Source: Oceanithermus desulfurans
GTDB lineage: Bacteria; Deinococcota; Deinococci; Deinococcales; Marinithermaceae
DNA: 64,000 bases
Direction: 5' to 3'
Assembly (NCBI RefSeq): GCF_014201675.1
Contig: NZ_JACHEZ010000001.1
Location: 124,001-188,000, forward strand
The notes beneath the pieces were generated by a model. The model had not been told where the DNA came from. It did no database searches and was given only the letters and a program-made list of their open reading frames with translations. This document shows, in pieces, positions 53,255 through 60,825 of the stretch; the first letter of the stretch is position 1; every line of letters starts with the position of its first letter. Made by a program: the position numbers and the translations under genes.

Positions 53255-53312
53255 CTGCCTAAGAAAACTTCGTACTTTTTTCCTCATCTTGGATTCACGT
53301 AAAACGTAATGC

Positions 53313-54560
53313 GTGTGGTTCCTGTTTGCAGCTGCGCTGCTGCTTCAGCCCGGCGATCCGCTGCCCCCGTTAGAACCCGGCGACACCCTGACGCTCGCCC
53401 CCGGCGTTCACGCCGGTCCCTGGACGATCGAGGTCCCGCACGTCCGCCTGGTGGCCGAGCCCGGGGCCGTCCTGGACGGTGGCGGCGCGGGCAGCGCGCT
53501 GCTACTGGCGGCCGAGGGGACCTCCGTCGAGGGGCTCGAGGTGCGCAACGTGGGCCGCGAAAACGACTTCTACGCCCCCGACGCGGCCGTCTGGCTCGTC
53601 GACTGCACCGACTGCGCGGTCCGCGGCCTGAAGGCCGCGGGGGTGACCACGGGGGTGCGGGCCGAGGACTCGCCGCGGGTGCGCGTCGAGGACTGCACCC
53701 TGCACGGTCTGGGCGACGCGCCCGGGATTACCCTTTACCGCACCCCCGGTGCGCGGGTGCAGGGGAACCGCGTCGAGGGGTTCCTCGACGGCCTCTACCT
53801 CGAGCACGCCTCGGACAGCCGCGCGCTCGGCAACGTCTCGCGGGAAAGCCGCCGCTACGGCTTCCACCTGATGTTCAGCCGCGGCGTCGAGGTCGCCGGC
53901 AACCGCGTGGAAGCGGGGCGGGTCGGTTCCGCGATCATGTACGGATCCCGCGCCTGGGTGCACGACAACGTCTTCGCCGGGCACGTGGGCCCGCTGGCGT
54001 TCGGCCTGCTGGTGCAGGAACAAAGCGACAGCCGCTTCGAGCGCAACCGGGTCAGCGGGAACACCGTGGGCATGCTCGTCGTCTCGTCCCCGGACGACGT
54101 CTTCCGGGAAAACGACCTGATCAACAACGGCTTCGGCGTGCTGGTCCGCCGCGAGCGCGACAAGGTCGCCTCGGCGCTGCGCTTCGAGGGCAACCGGTTC
54201 CGCGGCAACGTCTACGACCTCGCCGTCGACGACCCCGAGGCGCAGGTGGCCATGCGCCGCAACCGCTACGACCGGGTGCGGCCGCTCGACCTCGACGGCG
54301 ACGGCGCGGCCGACCTGCCCTACGTGCCCAGCTCCAGCTACGCGCTCTTGACGAGCCGGCAGCCCGACCTCAGCCTCTTCGCTCTGGGGCCGGGGATGCT
54401 GCTTTGGGAGCGGGTCGAGGGCCGGGTGCCGGCGCTGCGCTTCATGACGCTGGCCGACGCGGCGCCGCTGCCGCTCGAGCGGGAGGGGCGTCCCTTTGCG
54501 GGCGTCGCCTGGATCCTGGCGCTCGCCGGGCTGGGAGGAGGGTTATGGTTGCGCTCGTAG
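53313..54560 (+). CDS. nosD: NosD, copper-center maturation protein
   Basis: 415-aa periplasmic right-handed beta-helix protein needed to build the CuZ centre of N2O reductase. A short signal (WFLFAAALLLQPGDPLPPLE) precedes PbH1/CASH repeats of about 22 residues (VRLVAEPGAVLDGGG, NDFYAPDAAVWLVDCTDC, GFLDGLYLEHASDSRALGN, YGFHLMFSRGVEVAGNRVEA). A C-terminal hydrophobic segment (GVAWILALAGLGGGLWLR) may anchor it. The GTG at 53313 must be the start or close to it because an in-frame TAA lies at 53307-53309. A TAAAAC box lies 7 nt upstream. The gene overlaps nosF by 16 bp. Confidence 0.88.
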   Translation: MWFLFAAALLLQPGDPLPPLEPGDTLTLAPGVHAGPWTIEVPHVRLVAEPGAVLDGGGAGSALLLAAEGTSVEGLEVRNVGRENDFYAPDAAVWLVDCTDCAVRGLKAAGVTTGVRAEDSPRVRVEDCTLHGLGDAPGITLYRTPGARVQGNRVEGFLDGLYLEHASDSRALGNVSRESRRYGFHLMFSRGVEVAGNRVEAGRVGSAIMYGSRAWVHDNVFAGHVGPLAFGLLVQEQSDSRFERNRVSGNTVGMLVVSSPDDVFRENDLINNGFGVLVRRERDKVASALRFEGNRFRGNVYDLAVDDPEAQVAMRRNRYDRVRPLDLDGDGAADLPYVPSSSYALLTSRQPDLSLFALGPGMLLWERVEGRVPALRFMTLADAAPLPLEREGRPFAGVAWILALAGLGGGLWLRS

Positions 54561-55294
54561 AAGCCAGTAAACGCGGCCGTCTGCAGCCGCTCACGGTCGA
54601 GATCGGTCCCGGCGCGCTGGCCCTCGTGGGGCCCAACGGCGCCGGGAAGAGCACGGTGCTGGGCCTGATCGCGGGCCGGCTCGCCCCCAGCGGCGGTCGG
54701 GTGACGCTGGCCGGCTTCCCCGCGCGCTCGCCGCGGGCCAGCGCGCTGCGCGCCTACGTGCCGCAGCAGATCGCCTGGCCCCCGCACCTGCGCGCGGCCG
54801 AGGTGCTGGAAGCGGCCCGGCGCATGCGCGGGGCGACGGCGGCGGCGCTGCGCGCGGCGGTCCGGCGGATGGGGCTCGAGCCGGTGCTCGCGAAGCCGGT
54901 GGGGCAGCTCTCGGGAGGGATGCGCCAGCGCCTGGCGCTGGCCGCCGGGCTGCTGGGGGAGCCGCCCGTCTGGCTGCTGGACGAACCCGCGAGCGCGCTC
55001 GACCCCGGCGGTTTCGCGCGGTTGCGCGGCTGGGTGGACGAACACCGCGCCCGCGGCGGCACGGTCATCGTCAGCGCCCACCGGCCCGAGGAGGTGGAGG
55101 CCCTCGCCGACGAAGCGTTGCTGCTGGCCCACGGCCGGCTGCGCGCCCGCGGTCCGGTGGGCTCGTTCTACCGTTACCGCCTCGCCGACGGCCGCGATCT
55201 GAACGAGGTGCTTCCGGGGGCCCGCGTGCTGCGGGAACCCGTAGACACGCTTAAGGAGGTGCTTTATGAAGAAGAGTCGACGTCATCTGATTAA
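54545..55294 (+). CDS. nosF: NosF, ABC transporter ATP-binding protein
   Basis: 249-aa ATPase of the NosDFY complex. Walker A LVGPNGAGKSTVLGLIAG at about residues 28-45, Q-loop AYVPQQIAWPP, signature QLSGGMRQRLALAAGLLG, Walker B PVWLLDEPASALDPG and H-loop VIVSAHRPEE. The ATG follows GGAGGAGGG inside the end of nosD. Its 3' end overlaps nosL by 29 bp, so the cluster is tightly coupled. Confidence 0.9.
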   Translation: MVALVEASKRGRLQPLTVEIGPGALALVGPNGAGKSTVLGLIAGRLAPSGGRVTLAGFPARSPRASALRAYVPQQIAWPPHLRAAEVLEAARRMRGATAAALRAAVRRMGLEPVLAKPVGQLSGGMRQRLALAAGLLGEPPVWLLDEPASALDPGGFARLRGWVDEHRARGGTVIVSAHRPEEVEALADEALLLAHGRLRARGPVGSFYRYRLADGRDLNEVLPGARVLREPVDTLKEVLYEEESTSSD

Positions 55295-55913
55295 GGGTAT
55301 GGGTGCGCTGGGGCTGGGGGCGCTGGTCCGCCCGGTCCTGGCGATGGGCCACGGCGGCCCGCAGCAGGGTATGGGGAGTGCGCCGCAGCCGGGGACGGGC
55401 AAAATCTACCCGGCGGCGAAGATCCCCTGGCAGGAAGGGCGCTGCGCCTTCTGCGGCATGCCGCTGGCCACGCCCGAGGGCGGCTGGCGCGGCAAGAAGT
55501 TCCCCAAGGGCTTCTTCGAGCGTACCTACGCCCAGATCGTTTTCGAAGACGGCAAGGCCCTGCACTTCGAGTCGCTGGCCTGCATGTTCAACTACGCCTA
55601 CGCCAAGGGGCTGGTCGACGGCGACGGCAGCACCTTCTACGTGATGGCGGTGGAGGCGCTGCCGAAGAGCTGCAAGCGCCTGGGCCTCATGCCCGCGCGC
55701 CAGGCCACCTACGTTTGGGGCGAGAAGCTGAAGACGACGATGATGGCCCGCCTGGTGGCCGTGCCCAGTCCCCAGAAGGCCGGCGACTTCGTGCGGAACC
55801 GCCCGGGCCTCGGCCGCTACCACTTCTACACCTACCGTCAGCTGCTCGACCTGAGCCCGCTCCCGGAGGCCAACCTGGTTCCGCTCCTCGCCAAGCACAC
55901 CGGGCTCGTGTAG
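55266..55913 (+). CDS. nosL: NosL-family copper lipoprotein-like protein, Tat-exported (first copy)
   Basis: 215-aa exported protein. A twin-arginine signal (KKSRRHLIKGMGALGLGAL) is present, not a lipobox. The NosL domain has the copper-site motif GRCAFCGMPLA with Cys60 and Cys63, then FERTYAQIVFEDGKALHFES and LACMFNYAYAKG, the family pattern of a Cys-x-x-Cys-x-Met loop followed by an AQ..F.DG...F..I.CM block. A Met/Gly/Gln-rich spacer (GHGGPQQGMGSAPQPGTG) lies between signal and domain. NosL delivers Cu(I) to NosZ. Start after AAGGAGG. Confidence 0.8.
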   Translation: MKKSRRHLIKGMGALGLGALVRPVLAMGHGGPQQGMGSAPQPGTGKIYPAAKIPWQEGRCAFCGMPLATPEGGWRGKKFPKGFFERTYAQIVFEDGKALHFESLACMFNYAYAKGLVDGDGSTFYVMAVEALPKSCKRLGLMPARQATYVWGEKLKTTMMARLVAVPSPQKAGDFVRNRPGLGRYHFYTYRQLLDLSPLPEANLVPLLAKHTGLV

Positions 55914-55925
55914 GCTGATCCTGCG

Positions 55926-56417
55926 ATGAAGCGCCGCGACCTGCTCAAGGGCCTGATCGGCCTCGGCGTCCCCTGGAGCCTGGGGGTGCTCGCCGAGGCG
56001 CGACCGGTGCGGGTGGGGGTGGACGTCTGCCCCTACTGCAACATGACCGTCATCGACGCGCGCTACGCCGCCCAGATGGTTACGCGCACCGGCAAGGTCT
56101 ACAGCTACGACGCCATCGAGTGCCTGGTGGACCACCTCAACGGTTACGGCGGGCCCAAGGTGGCGCCGCGCGAGCTCTACGCCGCCGACTTCGCCGCCTC
56201 GCAGGCGGACCGGGCCGGGCTGCGCGCCGTGGACGGGCTCGTCTTCCTCTACCACCGGCGCATCCGTACCCCGATGGGTGGGGGGCTGGTGGCCTTCGCC
56301 CGCCCCGAAGACGCCGACCGCTTCGTCCAGGAGCGCCGGCTCAAGGGGGTGCGGCGGATGCGCTGGGACGAACTGGTGGCCGAAGGCCGGCAGCACGCCT
56401 GGGTGCCCCCCTACTGA
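55926..56417 (+). CDS. NosL-family protein, Tat-exported (second copy)
   Basis: 163-aa second NosL-domain protein. Tat signal KRRDLLKGLIGLGVPWSLG, metal motif DVCPYCNMTVIDARYAAQMV with Cys35, Cys38 and Met40, then GKVYSYDAIECLVDHLNGYG. The end holds FARPEDADRFVQERRLKGVR, typical of NosL. It follows the first copy after 12 bp. The two differ in length and spacer, so they may act in series or at different copper sites. Confidence 0.82.
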   Translation: MKRRDLLKGLIGLGVPWSLGVLAEARPVRVGVDVCPYCNMTVIDARYAAQMVTRTGKVYSYDAIECLVDHLNGYGGPKVAPRELYAADFAASQADRAGLRAVDGLVFLYHRRIRTPMGGGLVAFARPEDADRFVQERRLKGVRRMRWDELVAEGRQHAWVPPY

Positions 56418-56419
56418 CC

Positions 56420-57193
56420 ATGTCCGAGCTCAAGGCCCCCGCCCTCTTCACGCTCTACCTCAAGGCGCTGCTGCGCAACCCCTGGGCCTGGGCGCCGGCG
56501 CCGGCGCTCGCGGGTTTCGCCGCGGTCTTCGCGGCCCGGGGCCCGGAGGTGGGCCTGGTCAGCACCTTCGCCCTCGCCCTGCTGGCCTTCCCGCCGCTGT
56601 GGCTGGCGCTCGCGGTGCCGATGCTCGCCGAGCGCGAGGAGTGGGCCTTCTGGGCCGCCTTTCCCGGCAAGGCGGGGCGGCTCTACCGCGCCGGCGCCTT
56701 CGGGGTCGCCGCGGCCTTCCTGCCCCCGCTGCTGCTGGGGGCCGGGCTCGCGGGGGGCGTGCTGGGCCTCGGCGCGGGGCCGGCGCTGCTGCTTTTTGGC
56801 CTGCTGGCGTTGGTGGGCCTCTACTGGGCGGGGGTGGCCGCGCTGGCCTCGGCCTTCAGCCCCGAGCCGCCGCGGGCCCTGGGCCTGGGGCTGGCCTTCT
56901 GGGCCGCGCTGGTGCTGCTCTACGAACCGGTCGTCGTGGGGCTTGCGGTGGCCCTCGCCGACTGGCCCCTGGAGGCACCGCTCCTCGCGGCGGTGCTCTC
57001 CAACCCCATGGAGCTGGCGCGGATCGGGCTGCTGAAGACGCTGGGGGTGCCGGTGCTCGTGGGGCCCGTCGGCTACCTGCTCGACCGTTTCCTGGGGGCG
57101 TGGGGACCGGCCCTGATGCTGGCGACCTTCGGATTCTGGGTCGCCCTCTTCTTCGCGCTGGCGGGCTGGATCTTCGCGCGCAGGGACCGCTGA
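56420..57193 (+). CDS. nosY: NosY, ABC permease
   Basis: 257-aa membrane protein with six hydrophobic segments (PAPALAGFAAVFAARG, STFALALLAFPPLWLALAVP, GVAAAFLPPLLLGAGLAGGV, ALLLFGLLALVGLYWAGVAA, LAFWAALVLLYEPVVVGLAV, ALMLATFGFWVALFFALAGW), consistent with the NosY permease of the NosDFY complex. The loop SNPMELARIGLLKTLG before the last segment is a NosY-like pattern. It starts 3 bp after the second nosL and ends the cluster. No nosZ follows. Confidence 0.85.
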   Translation: MSELKAPALFTLYLKALLRNPWAWAPAPALAGFAAVFAARGPEVGLVSTFALALLAFPPLWLALAVPMLAEREEWAFWAAFPGKAGRLYRAGAFGVAAAFLPPLLLGAGLAGGVLGLGAGPALLLFGLLALVGLYWAGVAALASAFSPEPPRALGLGLAFWAALVLLYEPVVVGLAVALADWPLEAPLLAAVLSNPMELARIGLLKTLGVPVLVGPVGYLLDRFLGAWGPALMLATFGFWVALFFALAGWIFARRDR

Positions 57194-57218
57194 GCCGGCG
57201 CGCGGCTGCAAAGAAACG

Positions 57219-57237
57219 CCCGGCCCTGGGGGCCGGG
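57219..57237. terminator. Bidirectional hairpin between nosY and tRNA-Val
   Basis: CCCGGCC / GGCCGGG stem with a 5-nt loop. It is followed by TCTTT on the plus strand and by CGTTTCTTT on the minus strand, serving nosY and tRNA-Val. Confidence 0.65.
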
Positions 57238-57241
57238 TCTT

Positions 57242-57318
57242 TGGTGGGCGGTAGAGGACTTGAACCTCCGACCTCTCGCGTGTGAAGCGAGCGCTCTAGC
57301 CATCTGAGCTAACCGCCC
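57242..57318 (-). tRNA. tRNA-Val (anticodon CAC)
   Basis: Cloverleaf on the minus strand: GGGCGGT acceptor pairing with ACCGCCC, discriminator A, encoded CCA end. Anticodon arm CTCGC-TTCACAC-GCGAG gives anticodon CAC. The T arm has GGTTCAAGTCC. All lengths are standard. Confidence 0.95.
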
Positions 57319-57401
57319 GCGCGAACCTTAAGCTAGCACGCCGGCGCGCGGGGTGTCAAGGCGGATTTCGCGCCGTGAACGGCCTTCGCTGCCTCCTGAA
57401 G

Positions 57402-57407
57402 TAGCAT
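57402..57407 (+). promoter_or_regulatory. -10 box TAGCAT, leaderless pyrF transcript
   Basis: TAGCAT ends exactly 6 nt before the ATG at 57414; no ribosome site. Confidence 0.55.
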
Positions 57408-57413
57408 GGGGGC

Positions 57414-58199
57414 ATGGGCTTCGACTTCGTTTCGGAGGTGGCGGCGCGGCCGCCGCTGGTGCTGGGGGTGGATCCGCGACCGGCGTGGCACCCGGGGCCG
57501 GACCCGCTCGCGCACCTGGAAGGCTACGCCACCCGGCTCATGGAAGCGCTGGCCGCCGACCTGGCCGCGGTCAAGTTCCAGTACGCCTTCTTCGAGGCGC
57601 TGGGAGGAAGCGGCTGGGCGCTGCTCGAGCGCCTCGTCGCCACCGCGCGGGTGCTGGGGCTGCCGGTCGTGCACGACGCCAAACGCGGCGACATCGGCAC
57701 CACCGCCGCGGCCTACGCCCGGGCCACGCTCGAGCGCTGGCCGGGCAGCGCCCTGACGGTGAACCCCTACCTGGGCGGGGACGCGCTCGAGCCCTTCTTC
57801 GCCGCCGCGGCCCGCGGCGGCGGCGCGGTCTTCGTCCTCGTCAAGACCTCGAACCCCGGCTCGGCCGACTTCCAGGACCTGGACGCCGGCGGCCGGCCCC
57901 TCTACCTGCGCGTGGCCGAGCGGGTGGCCGCCTGGGCCGAGGCCTGGCCGGCGGAGCCCTGGAGTCGGGTGGGGGCCGTCGTGGGCGGCACCCACCCCGA
58001 GGCCCTGGAAGCGCTGCGCCCGGTTCTGCCCGCGAGCCTCTTCCTGGTGCCGGGGCTGGGCGCGCAGGGCGCGTCGCCGCTCCCGGGCGCGGGGCTCTTG
58101 TGGTCGGCCTCGCGCAGCCTCTTCTACCCGGACGGCCGGCCCGACCTGGAGGCCGCCCGGCGTCAGGCCGCGGCCTACCTGCGCGACCTCGCCGGGTAG
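57414..58199 (+). CDS. pyrF: Orotidine 5'-phosphate decarboxylase (type 2)
   Basis: 261-aa TIM-barrel enzyme making UMP from OMP. The type-2 pattern is visible: [13 protein letters not shown] at the N terminus, [20 protein letters not shown], the catalytic [45 protein letters not shown] and [11 protein letters not shown]. Length fits the type-2 subgroup common in Deinococcota and actinobacteria. It starts from a leaderless -10 box. pyrE follows after 9 bp. Confidence 0.95.
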   Translation: MGFDFVSEVAARPPLVLGVDPRPAWHPGPDPLAHLEGYATRLMEALAADLAAVKFQYAFFEALGGSGWALLERLVATARVLGLPVVHDAKRGDIGTTAAAYARATLERWPGSALTVNPYLGGDALEPFFAAAARGGGAVFVLVKTSNPGSADFQDLDAGGRPLYLRVAERVAAWAEAWPAEPWSRVGAVVGGTHPEALEALRPVLPASLFLVPGLGAQGASPLPGAGLLWSASRSLFYPDGRPDLEAARRQAAAYLRDLAG

Positions 58200-58202
58200 G
58201 AT
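58197..58202 (+). promoter_or_regulatory. -10 box TAGGAT, leaderless pyrE transcript
   Basis: TAGGAT uses the pyrF stop codon TAG and ends exactly 6 nt before the GTG at 58209. pyrE may thus have its own promoter as well as read-through from pyrF. Confidence 0.5.
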
Positions 58203-58208
58203 GGGACC

Positions 58209-58760
58209 GTGGACGTTCTGGAGCTCTACCGCAAGACCGGCGCGCTGCTCGAGGGGCACTTCCTGCTGCGCAGCGGCCGCCACTCGCCCGTCTTCCTGCA
58301 GTCGGCGGCGCTGCTGCAGCACCCCCTCTTCGCCGAGGCGGTGGGGGAGGCGATCGCCGAAAAGTTTCCGGACGAGCGCTTCGACTTCGTGATCGGGCCC
58401 GCGATCGGCGGGGTCGTGCTCAGTTTCGTGGTGGCGCGGGCGCTGGGCGCGCGCGCGGTCTTCGCGGAGAAGACCCCGGAGGGCGGGATGACGATCCGTC
58501 CCGGACTCGAGGTGAACGCGGGCGACCGCTTCCTGGCCGTCGAGGACGTGGTGACCACCGGCGGCTCGCTGCGCAAGGCGATCGAGGCCGCGCAGGCGCG
58601 CGGGGCGGTCTTGCAGGCGGCCGCGGCGATCATCGACCGCAGCGGCGGCTCGGCCCGGTTCGGCGCGCCCTTCGTGGCCCTGGCCCGGCTCGAGGCGCCG
58701 GCCTACGATCCCGAAGCCTGCCCGCTCTGCCGGCTGGGCCGGCCGCTCGAGGAGGTGTAG
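58209..58760 (+). CDS. pyrE: Orotate phosphoribosyltransferase
   Basis: 183-aa enzyme making OMP from orotate and PRPP. Features: FLLRSGRHSPVFLQSAALLQ near the N terminus, FDFVIGPAIGGVVLSFVVAR, FAEKTPEGGMTIRPGLEV (flexible-loop region) and the PRPP motif FLAVEDVVTTGGSLRKAI at about residues 103-120. A terminal cysteine pair (CPLCRLGRP) is typical of thermophile PyrE. GTG start at 58209; the ATG at 58201 is in a different frame. Confidence 0.95.
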   Translation: MDVLELYRKTGALLEGHFLLRSGRHSPVFLQSAALLQHPLFAEAVGEAIAEKFPDERFDFVIGPAIGGVVLSFVVARALGARAVFAEKTPEGGMTIRPGLEVNAGDRFLAVEDVVTTGGSLRKAIEAAQARGAVLQAAAAIIDRSGGSARFGAPFVALARLEAPAYDPEACPLCRLGRPLEEV

Positions 58761-58761
58761 C

Positions 58762-59799
58762 ATGCGACGTTGGATCTTGGGAGTGGGGGTGCTGCTGGCC
58801 GCAGCCTGGGCGCAAGCCGCCGATCCGGTGGCGCTGGCGCGCGACGCGGTGAACCGCTGGATCGCCGGGGAGCTGACGCCCGCGGTGTCGGTCCAGGACC
58901 TGCAGGGCAAGACGCCCGAGGAGATTGCCGATCTGTTGCGGCGCACGGTGGCCTTCCCGCCGCCCCCGCCCGAGCTGGAGGTCAACCTCGAAGAGGCCCA
59001 GGTGGACGCCCTGCCCGCCGGGGGCGAGCGCGTGCGCTTCCCGGCGGTGAGCGGCTCCATCGGCGGCGAGGTGGTCGTCGTCGTCACCGACGGCCGGGTG
59101 GAGCGGATCGCCTGGCGCCCCAGCGGCGGCCTGCTGCCCGGATGGGTGAAGAGCCCCGTCACCCGCTGGATCTTCGCGGCGGTGAGCCTGCTGCTCCTCC
59201 TCAACGCGGTTCAGGGGGGCGTGAGCCGCTGGCTGCACGGCGCCTGGGCGCAGCTGCGGGGTTACCGGCGGCTCTACTGGGTGGTCAACCTGCTGCTCTA
59301 CGGCCTCTTCGTCTTCGGCGCCCTGCTGGCCTACGCGATGCCGGACCTGGCGCGGGCGCTGCAGGAGGCCGTCGGCGGCGCCATCGAGACGATCGGGCTC
59401 GAGGAGGGGGTGAAGGGCGGGGTCAGCGGGCTGGCCTGGATGATCTTCTACTGGAACTTCACCCACGGCCTGCTGCTGACCAGCTTCTTCCCCGCGCTGC
59501 TCCTGGGGCTTCCGGCCTTGCTCGTCAACGCCGCCCGTTACTACGTCTTCGGCTTCGCACTCAGCCCCGCCGTCATCCCCTGGTCGGTCTACGTCTGGCA
59601 CATCCCGACGCTGCTGATCGAGCTCCAGGGGTACATCCTGGTGACCTTCGGAGGGCTGGTGCTCTTCTGGGAGACCTTCCGTGGCGGCGGTTTCCGCGCC
59701 GGGTTGCGCTACCTGGGCCTCACCCTGCTGCTGGGCACCTTCTTCCTGCTCGCGGGGGCCTGGTACGAGGCCTTCGAGCTGCTGTACCTGCTGAGGTAG
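58762..59799 (+). CDS. SpoIIM-like exported/membrane protein
   Basis: 345 aa. A signal peptide (RWILGVGVLLAAAWAQAADP) precedes a soluble region of about 100 residues (VALARDAVNRWIAGELTPAV, VVVTDGRVERIAWRPSG). Five or so membrane segments follow from about residue 130 (FAAVSLLLLLNAVQGGVS, WVVNLLLYGLFVFGALLAYA, WMIFYWNFTHGLLLTSFFPA, YILVTFGGLVLFWETF). The block THGLLLTSFF...LPALLVNAARYYVFG with a later HIPTLLIELQGYI resembles the SpoIIM/DUF95 membrane domain. Start after GAGGAGG. This organism group does not sporulate, so a general membrane role is likely. Confidence 0.6.
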   Translation: MRRWILGVGVLLAAAWAQAADPVALARDAVNRWIAGELTPAVSVQDLQGKTPEEIADLLRRTVAFPPPPPELEVNLEEAQVDALPAGGERVRFPAVSGSIGGEVVVVVTDGRVERIAWRPSGGLLPGWVKSPVTRWIFAAVSLLLLLNAVQGGVSRWLHGAWAQLRGYRRLYWVVNLLLYGLFVFGALLAYAMPDLARALQEAVGGAIETIGLEEGVKGGVSGLAWMIFYWNFTHGLLLTSFFPALLLGLPALLVNAARYYVFGFALSPAVIPWSVYVWHIPTLLIELQGYILVTFGGLVLFWETFRGGGFRAGLRYLGLTLLLGTFFLLAGAWYEAFELLYLLR

Positions 59800-59802
59800 A
59801 CC

Positions 59803-60780
59803 GTGAACGTCGCCGTCCTTGGAGCCGGGGGTTGGGGCACGGCGCTGGCCGTGCTGCTGGCGCGGAGCGGGCACCGGGTCGCGCTCTGGTCGCGGCGGTG
59901 CGAGCTCGCCGAGGCGCTGCTGGCCACCCGTGAGAACGCGGCGTACCTGCCGGGGGTTCGTCTCCCCGAGGGGGTGCGGCCCGTCTGCACGGCCGAGCGC
60001 GCCGTCGAGGGGGCGGCCTTCGTGCTGGTGGCGGTTCCCACCAAGGGGGTGCGCACGGTGCTGGCCGGGATGCCCCCGGTGGAGGCCTACGTTTCCGCGG
60101 TGAAGGGGGTGCGCTTCGCCGAGGGCCGGCTGCTGCGCATCTCCCAGATCATGCGCCGGGCCGCGCCCGCGGCGCGGGTGGCCGTGCTTTCGGGGCCCAA
60201 CCTGGCCCTCGAGGTGGCCCGTGGGCTGCCGGCGGCGGCGGTGGTGGCCAGCGAGGACGCGGAGCTCGCCGCGCGGGTGCAGCGGGCACTGGGCGGCCCC
60301 ACCTTCCGCGTCTACACCTCTCCCGACGTCGCCGGGGTGGAGCTGGGCGGCGCGCTCAAGAACGTGATGGCGCTCGCGGCGGGGATGGCCGACGGGCTCG
60401 AGCTGGGCGACAACGCCAAGGCGGCGCTGCTCACCCGGGGTCTGCGCGAGATGGTGCGCTTCGGCACCGCGCACGGCGGCGCGGTGGAGACCTTCTACGG
60501 CCTATCGGGCCTCGGCGACCTGATGGCCACGGCCATGAGCCCGCTCTCGCGCAACCGCAGCGCTGGCGAGCGCATCGCCCGCGGGGCGACCCTGGCCGAT
60601 CTGGAAACGGGCCGGCAGGTCGTCGAGGGGGTGCACACCACCGCGGCGCTGCACGAGTGGGCCGCGCGCAGCGGCGAGGAGCTTCCCATCACCGAGGCGG
60701 TGTGGCGGGTCGTGTACCGCGGGGACGACCCGCGGCGGGTGCTCGAGGAGTTGATGCGCCGCGAGCCCAAGCCCGAATGA
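59803..60780 (+). CDS. gpsA: Glycerol-3-phosphate dehydrogenase [NAD(P)+]
   Basis: 325-aa cytosolic enzyme reducing dihydroxyacetone phosphate to sn-glycerol-3-phosphate for membrane lipids. Dinucleotide motif VAVLGAGGWGTALAVLLARS at residues 3-22, SGPNLALEVARGLPAAAVV, the catalytic-Lys region VAGVELGGALKNVMALAAGM, and LTRGLREMVRFGTAHGG with FYGLSGLGDLMATAMSPLSR. GTG start 3 bp after the SpoIIM-like gene, preceded by TGAGGTAG, so it is probably co-transcribed. Confidence 0.95.
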   Translation: MNVAVLGAGGWGTALAVLLARSGHRVALWSRRCELAEALLATRENAAYLPGVRLPEGVRPVCTAERAVEGAAFVLVAVPTKGVRTVLAGMPPVEAYVSAVKGVRFAEGRLLRISQIMRRAAPAARVAVLSGPNLALEVARGLPAAAVVASEDAELAARVQRALGGPTFRVYTSPDVAGVELGGALKNVMALAAGMADGLELGDNAKAALLTRGLREMVRFGTAHGGAVETFYGLSGLGDLMATAMSPLSRNRSAGERIARGATLADLETGRQVVEGVHTTAALHEWAARSGEELPITEAVWRVVYRGDDPRRVLEELMRREPKPE

Positions 60781-60782
60781 AG

Positions 60783-60813
60783 CCGTGCGGCCGCGCATCG
60801 CGCGGCCGCACGG
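60783..60813. terminator. Long bidirectional hairpin between gpsA and narK
   Basis: Perfect 14-bp stem (CCGTGCGGCCGCGC / GCGCGGCCGCACGG) with a 3-nt loop between converging genes, the longest uninterrupted inverted repeat noticed. No T-tract. Confidence 0.7.
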
Positions 60814-60825
60814 ACGGGAGCCGGC

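Noticed and set aside
53298-53308. FNR/CRP-type site upstream of nosD
   Set aside because: ACGT-AAA-ACGT is symmetric but does not match the TTGAT-N4-ATCAA consensus; kept only as a possible operator within a finding.
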